A model generated the notes under the pieces. That model was not told the origin of the DNA. It worked only from the letters and a program-made list of their open reading frames with translations, and ran no database searches. A stretch of DNA of 64,000 nt from Enoplosus armatus (taxonomy: Eukaryota > Chordata > Actinopteri > Centrarchiformes > Enoplosidae), in NCBI RefSeq assembly GCF_043641665.1, contig NC_092198.1, positions 1,837,001 to 1,901,000 of the forward strand, given 5' to 3'. Both the position numbers and the translations under genes were made by a program. Below, piece after piece: positions 1-12,000 of the stretch (position 1 is the stretch's first letter; each line of letters starts with the position of its first letter).

Positions 1-220
1 AAGTATTAAATATCATGACTTTCTTCTGTTTATTTACCCAAAACATTCTGACTGCATATAAAACAAGGCTACTGTTCATCTGATGTGACTTGTGTCTGGC
101 CTGTATCAACGCTACGCTATTTAATGGTTTAATCAATCCTCATTATTAATCAATAACTAGATGAATATTGTGACCCTTCAGCTCTGTACCAGACAGAACC
201 TGATCCTGTGTTTCCTTCAG
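1..220 (+). other. Intron of the collagen gene (3' part)
   Basis: AT-rich intronic sequence ending in a polypyrimidine tract and AG (tttccttcag, 211-220) directly before a Gly-X-Y exon. No coding sequence is seen in it. Confidence 0.7.
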
Positions 221-289
221 GTCCTGCAGGAGAGAAAGGAGACCGAGGACTGTCAGGAGTGGGACAGAAAGGACCGAGAGGGCCTCCTG
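221..289 (+). CDS. col12a1: Collagen XII-like exon, part of the COL1 triple-helical domain
   Basis: This is a 69-base internal exon, bounded by a pyrimidine-tract acceptor and a GTACGT donor at 290. Both junctions fall after the first base of a glycine codon (phase 1), as is usual for collagen genes. It encodes 23 residues of Gly-X-Y repeat starting GPAGEKGDRG and ending GPRGPP. One imperfect step (G-V-G, a missing residue) interrupts the repeat; such imperfections are typical of FACIT collagens and argue against a fibrillar collagen. The product would be an extracellular-matrix protein bound to collagen I fibrils. The gene runs off the left edge, so only the last part of the C-terminal helix is present. 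The assignment to collagen XII rests mainly on the next exon; which teleost paralogue (a or b) cannot be told. Confidence 0.82.
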
Positions 290-1984
290 GTACGTCTCCG
301 ACTCTTTTTATAAACCTGACATCTACTCTCCATCCACATGCTGCTCAGGTCACACCGCCTGGTGCAGAAGCTGACGTAGTGTTTGACGTTCACGTTTAGA
401 AATCAAAAACAGCTCTTTTAAGCAACTGGCAAACATGGATTATAAGACAGGGCTCATGTACATTTGGTCCTTTCTTTTAAAGCTGTTGCTCTCTAATCTC
501 AGATGTCCGAGCTTTCCTGAATGCACCAACATGGAGAGTTTCTGCTTTGCACAAACATGAACTATCAGTGTGATCGATACAGTCAAATCTAAAAGGTTAC
601 GCCTCAGAAATGTTCACTGCTAATAAAGTTCGTACTAAAAAAACGCACGTGTGACCGACCACAGAATCTGAAACACTGATGATCGGCAGATAATCAACCA
701 GCTTTGAAGCCGGAGGCAGCGTCTGAGCACCTGTTAGTGGTGGTCGAGCCAGGTGGAGGTGCGTCGTTGTAACTTTGAGGCTCAAATCCTGCAGGAATTA
801 AAGATGAGTTAACACATAAAAACCAGCGTCCTCAGGATAACTAACTGCTGCAGCTCGTCCTGCAAACATCAGCTCCCACATCCACCACAAAGTCATGATG
901 TCATCCCGCCCGAAACCTAAGAGCAGCTCCACTAATCACACACCCATCCAGCCCCCCCTGTAATCCAGCACCCAGACTACAGTCTCACAACGCTGGGGCA
1001 GTCCGGTCTGTCAGAGGAGAAAAGTTTCCTGAAGCAAACAAGGTCAAGTTGTGGAAACTGTGGGAGCAGAGAGGAGAGAGGGAGCGCTCTCGGAGAAGGA
1101 GGAAGTGGACGGCAGTGAGTCATGGAGGAAGAGGTTCATTCACAACACATGCCGAGGACGGAGAGGAGGAGACGGACCGCCAGGGAAACTTTCCAAGCCG
1201 GCTTTGTCCGTGTCTAGACATAACGCGGGGGGGGGGGGAGCAGCAGATCCTGCCTTTCCTTTTTTTTTTCCTCTCATAGTTTAGTTTCTTTTATTTCTAT
1301 GTTCCAAATGTTGTGCCCGAGACTGTCAGCAGCAGTCGCAAGGCGTTTTAAAAAGATGTATTATGTTTCCAGCTGGAATTTGAGCTCGATGACACTAAAC
1401 CATAATGATCTGGTTTGGTCCAGAGATCACGAAACACCACCGGGGGTTTTACTTTGGGCAGTTTTACAAGAATATAATAAAACTGGGATTCTCTCTGAAT
1501 TATTCAGAACAGTTTTCTATTGTTGGACTGATAAAAAACACACAGCCACATGGAAGAGATTCTCTTCGAGCCTCAATGTTTCTGACAATCAACGTTTTCA
1601 AAAAGCAAACCCGATAAAATGTCAACAGTCTTTCTGCATCATGATGGATCGTGCCGTCTCCAAACTTCCTCTTACTCAAGTATTTCACATGAAAGCAAAT
1701 GTTTGGCCTGTTTGCTTTGAAAATGCTTTAAGTAATTCATCCATTATCCAAATAGTAGCGGACTCATTTTCTCTTGATCATTGTCGACTGACTGATGAAT
1801 CGATTCAGCTCTAGTGAAATACAGATGTGTCAAGTTTACAGAATCTCCTTTTTCTTTTTAGCCAAGAATATGCAATCTTAAAACACTCAAAACGCTCTAA
1901 CACACACACTCAGCTCTGAGTTAATGAAACTCTGCTATATCTCCTCCGGTTCGTCCTTGTGATGTGTCACTGACCTAAATGCAG
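290..1984 (+). other. Intron of the collagen gene
   Basis: Starts GTACGT and ends TAAATGCAG. It holds a 12-base G run (1227-1238) and an open frame of 171 codons at 1299-1814, which I regard as chance because it has no recognisable domain and no conserved splice context. A GRRGGDGPPGK stretch near 1153-1185 looks collagen-like but has no acceptor. Confidence 0.75.
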
Positions 1985-2155
1985 GTCCACCAGGAGAAAG
2001 CAGGACAGGACCTACAGGACCTTCAGGCTCTGCCGGACCTCGCGGTCCCCCCGGACGTCCAGGATACGCCGGAGTCCGCGGGCCTCCTGGACCTCCTGGA
2101 TACTGTGACTCTTCTCAGTGTGTCGGTATTCCTTACAACGGGCAAGCATACGGAG
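1985..2155 (+). CDS. col12a1: Collagen XII-like exon: end of COL1 and start of the NC1 domain
   Basis: A 171-base phase-1 exon bounded by GCAG and GTACGT. It encodes 57 residues: about 11 Gly-X-Y triplets with one five-residue interruption (GESRT), then [14 protein letters not shown] and a short tail [10 protein letters not shown]. The GYCDxSxC motif, two cysteines separated by four residues at the COL1/NC1 junction, is the conserved FACIT signature thought to form interchain disulfides for trimer assembly. The combination CDSSQC plus IPYNGQ is what I recall for the C-terminus of collagen XII alpha-1, and it does not fit collagens XIV or XXI as I remember them. The protein would be secreted to the extracellular matrix. 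The match is from memory, so col12a1 is likely rather than proven. Confidence 0.87.
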
Positions 2156-2694
2156 GTACGTAGGAAGAACTGCACAGGCTGCGTTAGCCTGGTGTTAGCT
2201 GCTAAACGTTGCTAATAATCATCTGGTGGGTTTTTAATTCTTCAAACGGAAAGCTGTAAAGAAACACTCCAACATTTTGAGAGATACACTTATTTTCTGT
2301 CTCCCACTGAGTCAAATGACAATATGGGTCCAGTACAGAGAAAGTCTCATACACTGTCGGAAACTAAGATCTCGCTGGTTCAGTGCTGCCACAGTGTGTG
2401 AGAGGGGTCGCCAGACTCTTAGTCAATATGTATTGATAGATGAACGTGTAGTAAATAGAAGATTTATTTGATTTATAAAAGTGGATGCGTACCATGGACG
2501 ATCCCACAGTGTTTTGGGGCCTCAAGACGGCAAAACAAGGGTTTCCCAAACTGTTGGAGTGCTTTTCAGTGAGGATTAATGCATGTGTGGAATCTATGAA
2601 ACGTGTAGTCACTAATCATTAGAGAAACTTTGAAGTTGTTTACTCTTCTGCTTTGACCAAACTGACACCTTCTGTCCTCTTTGGCCTGTTTCAG
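2156..2694 (+). other. Last intron of the collagen gene
   Basis: GTACGT donor and a long pyrimidine tract with TTTCAG acceptor (2680-2694). A short stretch near 2255-2295 resembles a common teleost dispersed repeat (aaacactccaacattttg); otherwise nothing is seen. Confidence 0.75.
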
Positions 2695-2705
2695 GTTCAC
2701 CATAG
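2695..2705 (+). CDS. col12a1: Terminal 11-base coding exon of the collagen gene
   Basis: After a strong acceptor, the bases GTTCACCATAG complete the split glycine codon and add Ser, Pro and a TAG stop (2703-2705), so the protein ends ...QAYGGSP. Human collagen XII, as I recall it, ends in a similarly placed Gly-Ser-Gly, which supports this tiny exon. Collagen XII is known to use alternative C-terminal (NC1) splice forms in other vertebrates; a longer alternative NC1 exon was not found by eye in this window. The reading frame, phase and acceptor all agree. Confidence 0.78.
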
Positions 2706-3147
2706 TAGACTTTCTATGCCGCCTGTGCTGCTTTCACTGACTTCCTGAAAAAACAAAACTCAAAGTCCTGTAACTGAAACACTTGCTCACATGCTCTAGA
2801 GCTGTTTAAAGGGATAACCGCCAAAAGGAAACCATTAACAAACTTTGCTGAACAACAACAACAACAAAGAGGGAAACCAGTACTAACATCGACTCACAGC
2901 CAGTAGAACAAAACCAGCAGCAGCGGTGATGGCACCGACCTGTTTAGTGGCCTGTTTGCATCTTGAAGCCAAAGACCAAACAAAGAAACGTTGTGTTCAG
3001 TGGAGGAGCATGCACCAAACAACAACAACAACAAACATCCCAAACAAATACTAACAAAGGTGGATTTGTAACAGAGAAACTACCACAGCATCACCAGCAG
3101 CAGCAGCAACAACTCTGTTAACAGCATTTCTCTCGAGGTGACATGTA

Positions 3148-3153
3148 AATAAA
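3148..3153 (+). terminator. Candidate proximal polyadenylation signal AATAAA
   Basis: Hexamer about 445 bases after the stop codon, followed at 3161-3175 by a modest GT-rich stretch. It would give an alternative short 3' UTR. Confidence 0.35.
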
Positions 3154-4422
3154 CTAATTTGTGCCTTGTAAATGATGTTTGAATCGAGTCCACTAAATTT
3201 AGTTTTTAACATCTGTACTTTTTAAAGCTTGTGCCTTGCAAACAACAACCTGCAGCTTGCTGAATGCCAACAAAAACGCCTCTTTTTTAATTGTTTAATT
3301 TTCCTGCCCATGTGTTTGTAGCTGTTTTAAACTGCTCAGGGCCAGACTGAATCACTCCTGCACATGTGACCCCCCCCCGTTTAGATTTGTCACTTCAATG
3401 TACAAAAGCAGATAATAAGCTTGTCCTGTTTTTATTTTCATCCGACTCCCCAAAGCAGCTGTTCTGTACCCAGAGAAGTTTCTCCAGGCTGAAATGTTGT
3501 CGTTTTATTTTGTAAAGAGTCGTGGAGAAATTACAGCGATGATAATTCTGCTAACACCTGAACGTCTAACATCTGTGAAAAGCACTGAAATGTTTATCAG
3601 GGGCGTGTTCAAGGAAGCCTTGGGTGACCCCCCCCCCTCCATCCCACCAAATCTGACAGCTGATTGGTTAATTAGCTGAAATCAAAGTACTGTATAACTT
3701 TAAGATTTCATATTAACCTGCCGCGTGTTGCAGCAGCTACTGCTACGTCGCCTCCAGTTAGTTTCACTGAGTTCAGTCGGTGGGCTACAACCAAAGTCAG
3801 CTGATCTGTGGGAGACTAACAAGTGACAAGAGACGTATAATAGACTGTTAGGCTAACTAACATATGATAAAAGGTTTGAATCATAAAGTCGCGTTATATC
3901 AGGCAAAGATCATTTATATTAAGGTAAAGGTGCTGTACCATTATCAGAATCCCTTATTAAAATCTTATTCATTGAACTTTCAGTCATTAACTGAAACCCA
4001 AAGATCTGTAATCACAGAACAGCTTCCACAACCTGACAAGATGAACCCACTGCATGATTCATGAAATATTAAGTACCTCACATGTTAAAATAACAGTTGT
4101 AGCCTAATTATTATTTCCATTATCATTCCATCTGCTGATATTGGAACAATTAACCGATTCATCGTTTGGTCTAAACAATGTAAAAAAAATTTAAAAAAAG
4201 AATAGCAGCAAATCCTTCAAGCTGAGAAGCTGCAACAAGAGTTAAACATTAAAAAATGATTCATAGAAGTAATCGATTATCAACACAGTCGCTGCAGCAG
4301 CATGCTGGTACACATGCACTAATTGAGTGCAGGCAATGCAGTGCAAGCTAATGTTGTTAGCTTTGTTAGTTACTCGGTCTGTAGCTCCAGTCCACCAATA
4401 TCACGGCTTCCTGTTTTAGCAG

Positions 4423-4453
<31 letters not shown>
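4423..4453. repeat. (AAT)n microsatellite
   Basis: About ten uninterrupted AAT/ATA units inside the presumed 3' UTR; it produces a poly-asparagine artefact in one frame. Confidence 0.95.
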
Positions 4454-4454
<1 letters not shown>

Positions 4455-5574
4455 TTGTACTGTAACAGCTGCCGTGCCACATCAGGAACTCCAAGCGTCC
4501 CCAAACACACCGTGGACACGCCCCTGCTGTGCGCTAACCTGTGTCAGTGCTTTAGCTTGCAGTCACTTAGAAAAACTACGTGTTTCTGTGCATGCTGAGA
4601 CAAACTGAGAGAATTTGTCAACTTATGCTCAATTGGCCCAAACGCTATCTCCGAGCAGGCCAATACCCACCTGAACCCGACACCCAAGTAGTCCCCGTCC
4701 CCGAGGAGGATGAGCTGTTGCAAAACCAGCGTCGAAAGAGATCACTATCAAGAAAGGCCTCCAAAAGGCCAACATCATAAGACAAGCCATGTTCTGTTTC
4801 TTTTTTTTTTTTTTCTTGTTCAACCTGTGTTTGTTGTTGGATCTATGCACATTATTCACAAAAAAAACAAAAAAAAAGACGGGGTTTGACACCTCGACTT
4901 TATTGGAAAACACCTTTAAATGCCTTAAAACGTATGTGAATATTCATTTTTGTGGCAGGTGAAGGTTTGGACGGAGGGAGGGAGGGAGTTTGGGGGCGAC
5001 TGTTTAAAACAAATGGAAGAAAAGAAACAAACAACAACAACCTGTGAGCTTGTTTTTCCACTCGTGTATTTTGCTTGTAACATATTTGCATCGAGTTTGT
5101 ATTAACTAGCAGTGTTGAACAGTGCACTCATTGTAACAAAGCTAAAGAAAAAGACAGAAAATGTTTGTTCACAGCGTCATCTTCATCCACTACGTTCCAT
5201 ATAATCCTTCTCATTCAGCGTTGTCTTCTAAGGAGGTTCAGTTTCATTATGGCAGTTAAACACAGCTTTCATTTTGTATCTCTAGACTTAATATTTATCA
5301 GTTTCTTTATTCCGTCACAGCTAATGTTAACAAACGTGGAATTGCATGTCTGTGGTGTATATTTAGTACATGTTTTTTTGTTACATTTCATTTTGTTTTA
5401 ACCAGAATATAGTTGTTGTTGTCGTCATTCTTGTCATTTTCTCAGTATCGATGCAGTCGAAACCTGCGTGCAAGACTATGGAAATGGGATTGCTGCTTCA
5501 TGTTTGAACTGCAGATTGTGAATTCCACAGCCTTATTTTCTTATTTATTTCTGAAAACAGAAGAGGCATTTTTC

Positions 5575-5580
5575 AATAAA
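5575..5580 (+). terminator. Candidate distal polyadenylation signal AATAAA
   Basis: Canonical hexamer with a GT-rich downstream element 20-35 bases later and an AU-rich element just upstream. It is the best 3' end for the + strand collagen transcript. Confidence 0.6.
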
Positions 5581-5628
5581 ACTACTGAAAATTTACACCT
5601 GTGTGGTTTTTGTGCCCTGCGGGGCAAT

Positions 5629-5990
5629 TAGAAGGGGACCTGAGAGAATACAACAGAACGTGGACCAAGTTGGGGGGCACTAACTAGAAGGGCACTTTGA
5701 CTGACTGGATGGGCGGTGGGAGGACACTTGGGCTGACTATAGGGGCATTTGAGGACACGTGGACAAACTAGAAGGGCACTCTAGTCTGACTAGAGCAGCA
5801 CTTAAAACTAGATCCTCTAGCTGACTAAAGGTTGACTTCAGGGGCACATGGACTAGAATGGTTCTTGGGCGGACCAACTCGCTTACATTTACTAGGGTGG
5901 CTGAATAAGAGGTACTCTGGTCAGCTACAGGGGCCCGTGGGGGGAGCACAGACTTGGTCAGACTACAGTGGAACCTGGGCAGCTCCTCTT
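5629..5990. repeat. Degenerate GACTAG/GGGGCAC minisatellite
   Basis: Irregular units of roughly 30-60 bases repeat the words ACTAGAAGGGCAC, GGACAC, TGACTGACTA and GGGGCAC at least seven times. It begins about 25 bases after the presumed collagen transcript end. Units are too diverged for a single period by eye, and the short antisense open frame across it is a by-product. Confidence 0.55.
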
Positions 5991-7659
5991 CTTCTAAATG
6001 AGTGATGACAGGAGGCTTTAACGGGCACAGGCGGACCGCGGAGGAGTGAAAGTTCAGCGCTCATCTGTGTTCTGTCTCTGAGGGAAAGACCTCCGTCCTG
6101 GAGTGGAAACTTGGACAGGCAGGCATAAATAGGGCAGTCAGGAAACTGGGGAAAGAGTCTTAAAGTGCTCTTTGAATGCTCACATTTTTTTTACGAGCCT
6201 GAACTGAGAGTCAGCTAACTTCACCGGCCGATCGCTCGCTGCTCTTTTCTCTCCAGATATTTTCCCCCTGAATCACGGCCACAAACATAAAGCTTAATCG
6301 CCGAGCACTGTGTGAGTGAGACGCACTAATCATCTATAAGCTGTAAACATCACATCCCCACCATGGAAACACCTCGTCATCGCCATCATCATCATCACCA
6401 CCATCGCTCGGCTGCTCAGATGAGTTCATCTCTACTCGAGTGTGACTCATCTGTAGCTACCAGTCACAGCGATCCCATTATCAGAAACACCAGCTGGCCT
6501 CAGCACCACGTCTGCACTGTTTGACACATTCCTTTTTCTTTACTGGTTCAGCGCCTCAGACAATCCTCTTACTGATTTCTAGCCGATTAATAGTTCAGGT
6601 GATCAAAACACAATCAATCTGCAACTATTTTGATATTTTTCTGCTGGTTCCAGCTTCTCAAATATGAGATGATGATTTCTGACGTTTCATTAATCCAGAA
6701 AAGAATCTGCAGAGACATCAATAATAAAAGTAATCGTTAGTTTAACAGTGTGTGAAGGCCCGGCAGTTTCCTGGAGGATGATAGCTGGTGAGAGGGTTTG
6801 TTGTTTCAAGACTAAACAACAGCTTTTACATATTTTCCACAGACTGAAGACACAGAGCAGCGGCCGCAGCACGCTGCACAACCTGCAAGAAGAAAAACAA
6901 GCGCTGCAGAAAATGTAGTATCTGGTGGTTTTAATCCAAAACCTCCTGCAGTCTAATTGGACCGGGATGAGGAGGGCGGAACAGCCTGGTCCCCTCCGGG
7001 GGTCCAACTTATCAACGGCTTTGAAGTTCCTCCCTGGACCTTAGTCAGAGCAAGATACCATCTCTGATGGTGGCAAAATTCAAAACATATCTGAGCATGA
7101 TGAAATGTTTCGGGACATAACTGCTGACTGAAGGTCATTAGAAATAAACCGTAAACTGCACGCACATCCCCCCCCCCCCCATCCTGCTGACTGGGGATCT
7201 GATTAAAGACACTACGAGGACCAAAGGAACGGACAAGCAGCACCACGAAGTGAAGCTACGTTCAAGAACGATACCACTCTTCTGATTAGCAGACGGTCAG
7301 TCTGAGTATCGGGGTGTGAAAGTTTCCCCCCCCAGTTAATGAAGTGTTGACAGGACTGATGCAGCTGTGCAGGTTGTTGTTGAAGACTCGGCCTGTAACC
7401 AACAGTTCATGAAAACTGAGAAACAAGTCTACCACAACTTCCCAGCACTCCTTCAGAATGACCAACAGACCCAAAATATTATGATATCTGAATACATTCA
7501 GAAAAGAAGCAAATCTTCTCATCGGAGAAGCTGGAGACTGAAACCATGAATCAATTATCAAAACAGTTGCTGGTTTCTTTGTCGATCAACTGAGCTGATC
7601 GATTAATCAAAGTAACTGTGTCAGCTCTAAAGTAACGAGCAGAGAGAACTACTCTCGGT
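5991..7659. other. Intergenic, no gene recognised
   Basis: Contains a CAT/CCA-rich stretch near 6375-6410 and a 13-base C run (7168-7180). No exon, RNA gene or complete repeat was recognised. Confidence 0.6.
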
Positions 7660-8090
7660 CTTACAAGAAGTACTCAGATCTTTTACTTAAGGAAAAGTAG
7701 CAGTACTACAGTGTCAAAACACAGTAAAAGTACAAAAGTAGCATCAAAATATACTTAAAGTAAAAGTACTCACGCAGAATGACCCATTTCAGAATCATAT
7801 ATATTTCATTACTGGATTATAATTATTGATGCATTACATCAAGTGTGCATCACTTCAATGTTGCAGCTGGTATAGATGGAGCTAATTTAAATGACTTAAT
7901 AATATATCATCATTTATTATTGATTAATATTCTGAATCTGCAAAATAACTGAAGTTATAAACATAGCGGAGTGAAAAGAACAATATGTCGTTGAATAAAG
8001 CTGCATAGAGATGGAAATACTCAAGCAAAGTACCTCAAAGTTGTACTTAAGTACAGTCCTGGAGTACGTAGTTGCTGTATTTAGAGTTTT
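7660..8090 (+). mobile_element. Teleost 'AAGTACTCAGATC' dispersed element, nearly full copy
   Basis: It starts agaagtactcagatc, continues with repeated TACTTAAGTAAAAGTA-type words, and ends with ctcaaagttgtacttaagtacag plus a diverged tail near 8085. I recognise this as a very common non-autonomous element of percomorph genomes, in which both ends carry palindromic AGTACTT words. No coding capacity. Related fragments lie at about 21095-21200 (same orientation) and 24060-24207 (opposite). Confidence 0.7.
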
Positions 8091-8629
8091 CGGGGGCCGC
8101 AGGTCTGAGCTCGCGTGCCTTCTTCTCACTTTTGGTGAAAATAATCAAAGTGTTTGGAGCGACGCTTCGTTGGATTGATGGAGCTGTTTTCAGCTGCACA
8201 GGAGCCCAAATCATCTGGAACACGTCAAGTTTTTATACAATCAATCCAGATTTGTTTAATGACCCCTCCCTGCGTTCGGGGGGGGGGGTCATGTTGTGAG
8301 CAGCTCTCAGCTACAGCAGGCCGGCGTTTATATGTCGCTGTTAAGTGCAATAAAAACTCATCCTCTAAGCAGAACTATAAACTCAGAGAGGCTGGCTGGC
8401 CAGAGGTGACCTCATGGAAAGTCTGGAGCAGCGTTGGTTTGCTCAGTTTGAGGCGTCGCACACCAGCCGCCACCGTTCACACGCTGAGCCAGAGTCAGTT
8501 TGCCTCAGTGGGATCCGTGCTGTCGGAGATCGGGCTGCAGTTTGATGGTGTTTGTCGGAGGCAGAGCTGATCTCATTGGCTGTTTGAAGGGTTAAAATCG
8601 ACACCTGCAGCTCAGCGTGAGTGAGACCG

Positions 8630-8800
8630 CCTCACTAATGCTAAATATTAGCATGCTCTACTAACATGCATTCAAACTGTATGCTTAATTACATGCTGAC
8701 ATATTCCACGTTAGCATGTTAACAGTTAAAAAACGGGGGAAAATAACTGTCAGCATATTAACATACAGAATGCTAACGTGTGCTAACGACGCCGGCCAAC
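8630..8800. repeat. Cluster of GCTAA/TTAGCATG words (dispersed-repeat fragment)
   Basis: Repeated TTAGCATG, GCTAAC and ACATGC words in both orientations over about 170 bases. This composition is typical of fragments of the teleost repeat seen at 27.4 and 42.7 kb, but the copy is too diverged to align by eye. Confidence 0.35.
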
Positions 8801-8927
8801 TGCAGCTCTAATCAAAGTTAAAGCTCACTAATCCATATTTCTACGGAGCTTTTTGTTTGTTTTGGTTCGGTTTGAATGCAGCTAGCTGTCGAAGCCGCCG
8901 TAGACGACCTGCTGCAGTCAGAGACGA

Positions 8928-9010
8928 GCTGTGAACATGGTGGAGCCCAGATGTTTCCCTCAGGAGAGCCAACGTCGGACTTATTGATTAGGTGATAATA
9001 TGTCAGCGCT
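8928..9010 (+). repeat. Fragment of the 'AGCCAGATGTTTCCCTCAG' dispersed family
   Basis: Shares cagatgtttccctcaggag, then cggacttattgattaggtgataatatgtcag, with the better copies at 21.66 and 43.10 kb. Confidence 0.5.
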
Positions 9011-12000
9011 GTGTTCACACCTTGTTTCCGCTGCGATACAATTAAAAACTTCCGGGTCTCTGCAGATCAGCAGTGTGACGAGAGGACGTCACGTTGTCTC
9101 AGTCTGCCCTGGAAAGAGTCCGAGCTTGTTTTAGCGAGGCGCCCCCCACGTCTCCAACTGACCCTGTGATCAGTAGTGAATAAAAACTATGGTGGACAAA
9201 CTATATGAACGACATGTCTTCTAAATGACTTCAGACTGCGGTTGCACATCTGTGGTCACATCTGTTTCTCTTATCGGCTTTTGTATGGTTGTATATGCCA
9301 ACAGAAAAAGACCACAGACGTTTCTATGCAGATGAAGACATAATATCGTGGATGAGATCACATCAGCTGACATGTCAGAACATTACAGAGATAAGTGACT
9401 CCTTCAAACTGTAAAACGTAATCTGCATTAAGTCAAAACAGGTCAAGATGGGGGGGGGGGTCCTCGACTCAACACTTCAAGAAGTTTCTTAGGATAAAAG
9501 AAGTGTGATCAATAAAGACTCGCAGCAGCTAAAGGAAGCACAAAAACTGCAATATTCACAACAATATGAAGCACAATCAGATCTACCGGTACAACATTTA
9601 GCTGCACAACTTATTGCCACGGAAAATATACAAAGATCTGGATCTGGATCTGGACCTAGATCTGGTGTGGCAGCAGCCCACAGCTCTCAAACAGATGCTG
9701 ACTCTGCATGTGGTGTCACTGGAACATCATGAAAAGTCATCATGAAGTGAAGCGAAGTGACTCTACAGATGAACATCAGGTCTCAGGAGGGCTCCCTGTG
9801 GAGCCGGGGAGCAAGGCATCACATGGCAAACCACGTTCAGGTCCATCAGGTTCACATCTGACTCTGACATCACGATGATGACTTTGCGAAGCCACTTTAA
9901 TCAATTAGATAAAAGATATCTGTTATACCTGAAAGGGTTAAAGGTCGCGCACGAATACTATACTTTTTATAAACTGTGTTGATTAGACGTTATCCAGTGC
10001 CAGCACACACTCCAATACGTCAACAACTGGAGCCACTCAGCTCCAAGAATTTACGTTTTATGGCCCAAATCAGTGATTTTAAACTCAACCGGTGAGAATC
10101 TGTTGAAGTGGACTGAACGATCATTTTCCAATAAAACATGACGATCAGTTGGAGTCTCCTGGTGTTGTGGATTTGGGACTCTCTGCTGATCCGTCAGTGT
10201 AAAACGACCGCCTGAGGCCCGACCCAAAGCAAACGTCTCCTGGCGTCCTGACGGCTGATAATCGTTAATGAACTTTCACTAAATGAGCCGACTCAGCAGC
10301 CGCAGCTCGTCCAAAGAAAAGCCAGAAGATCTCCGGAGGAAATTTAAAAGTTCAGCTCAATATTGAGATTTATTTTCAAGCAAAACCATAAACTCCTCCA
10401 ATCTGATAGCGGAGCATCATTTCCAGTCAACTTCACTTTCTGGCCGAGGCGTTCGTACGTGACACACTGAATGATGACGCAGCAGATTTTCAGAGCGATT
10501 TGGCTGCGAAGACGCCGACGAGCTGAATTTGTGTGTTTGAAACAACGCTGATGGTCGTCGCAGTGAACAAATCAAACGTATTTAAGGCTCTTTGTCTCAT
10601 GTCCCTGTGTTTCATCTGTTTTCATGTTTGCAGGCTGGCTGCTCCTCTTTTTTCTGATATACACAGTGGAGAGCAGCACTGATGTACGCAACACACCAGT
10701 GAGCCTCGCTGGTGTTTCCTCCATCACCATGAACACACACACCGTCGTTTATCTGGACACACACACCGTCCTGCTGCCCCAAATACTCACCAGAGCTCCA
10801 CATGTGGATTCATCCGCCGCTGAAAATAGTCCCCAACAAACTGTTTCCTCCTTCCTCGTATTTCACTTTAGCATATTTTTATATGAAGTTCTGAAGCTCA
10901 ACTGCCTTCAACTAACATTTGTGTCTTGAAAGTCTTCAAACATTAGGAGCGCTGTACAATCTAATGCAGTACAACATGTCAAAGTCACAATGTCAAGGTT
11001 GGTTTGTTCACCAGTTAAGTTCGTGATCTTTAATTATTAAGGTCATTTGGTTTATTAAGTTTGCAGAAGGTGAGACGAGCTGATCAGGAACCTCAGCTGA
11101 GCCTGATCACTGCCTGAAAGATGTAAGATGTCATCCTGAAACAGGTCTCACAGAGGAGCAACGTCTGGAAAACATCTGTGTCAGTGTTTCATGTTAAAAC
11201 AAGACACAACAAAAAAAAGGATGATTGTAAAGATCACTGCCCACAATATGAATAACTCCTGAAGTTTTGATCTTTCAACGATGAAAACCAAACTGCAAAG
11301 TACGAAAGGGAAATTTTAATTCGATGTCCTTCAGGATCGACTTCATGAGTTCCTGAAAGTAACAGACGTAATCTATTTAAATTAGAGTTGTCACTGGAAT
11401 ATTGAGAGGACTGAAGCGAAACCAGGTGTGCAGCCGCCCAAACTAATATGTCTGACATTGTGCCCGAGGACATGTGGCATCAGAGCGAACGGCAGGAGTC
11501 CGACTCTGTCTTCAGTCTGAGAGGAAGACGATGGACTTCATTAAGCTCTGGCTTCATCACAGACACACAGATTCACTCTCGTTTTGATAGCAGCAGGAAG
11601 ACGGCGTCTGCTGGACTGTGCATGTGTCTTCACTGGTGTTCAACACGTGAGACAGAGCTGAAAGACTCTTTACATCGCATCTTCAAAACAGACACCTGTA
11701 TGACAGTACAGTCAGCGACCCTCATCATCATCATCTTTATCACGACCAACACAACTAAACTGGGGCATCAAAAATGATTCATGACATCACGCAGAAACAC
11801 ATGAACGTGCCGATGACATCAGTTATTCAACATGTGATTCTATTAAGGACAAAATGTCACTGCTCCCTCCAGATTTTGACTTTCACTTTATGATAAACAG
11901 GATTTTCCACCCCGGGAATCAAAGATCCTCTAACGATCACCACATGTGACGCTCCTCTCCTCTCTCTGAAGGAAATGTTTGTCCTGAAGAATCCAGCCGC

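Larger units (their letters stand above)
2706..5605 (+). other. col12a1: Probable long 3' UTR of the collagen gene
   Basis: About 2.9 kb from the stop codon to a likely cleavage region just after AATAAA at 5575-5580, which is followed by a GT-rich stretch (tgtgtggtttttgtg, about 5600-5614). An earlier AATAAA at 3148-3153, overlapping a Pumilio-type TGTAAATA (3144-3151), could give a short UTR of about 450 bases. The region contains AAC-rich tracts, a C run at about 3370, an AAT microsatellite (4423-4453), T and A runs near 4800-4880, and the AU-rich nonamer TTATTTATT at 5541-5549. No coding exon is seen. The exact transcript end is inferred. Confidence 0.55.

Noticed and set aside
1150..1190. 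GRRGGDGPPGK reading in the collagen intron
   Set aside because: Only three Gly-X-Y triplets, no pyrimidine-tract acceptor, and the frame continues into non-collagen sequence, so it is not a missed exon.
1299..1814. 171-codon + strand frame inside the collagen intron
   Set aside because: No domain, no low-complexity explanation and no sensible splice context; consistent with a chance long frame in an intron.
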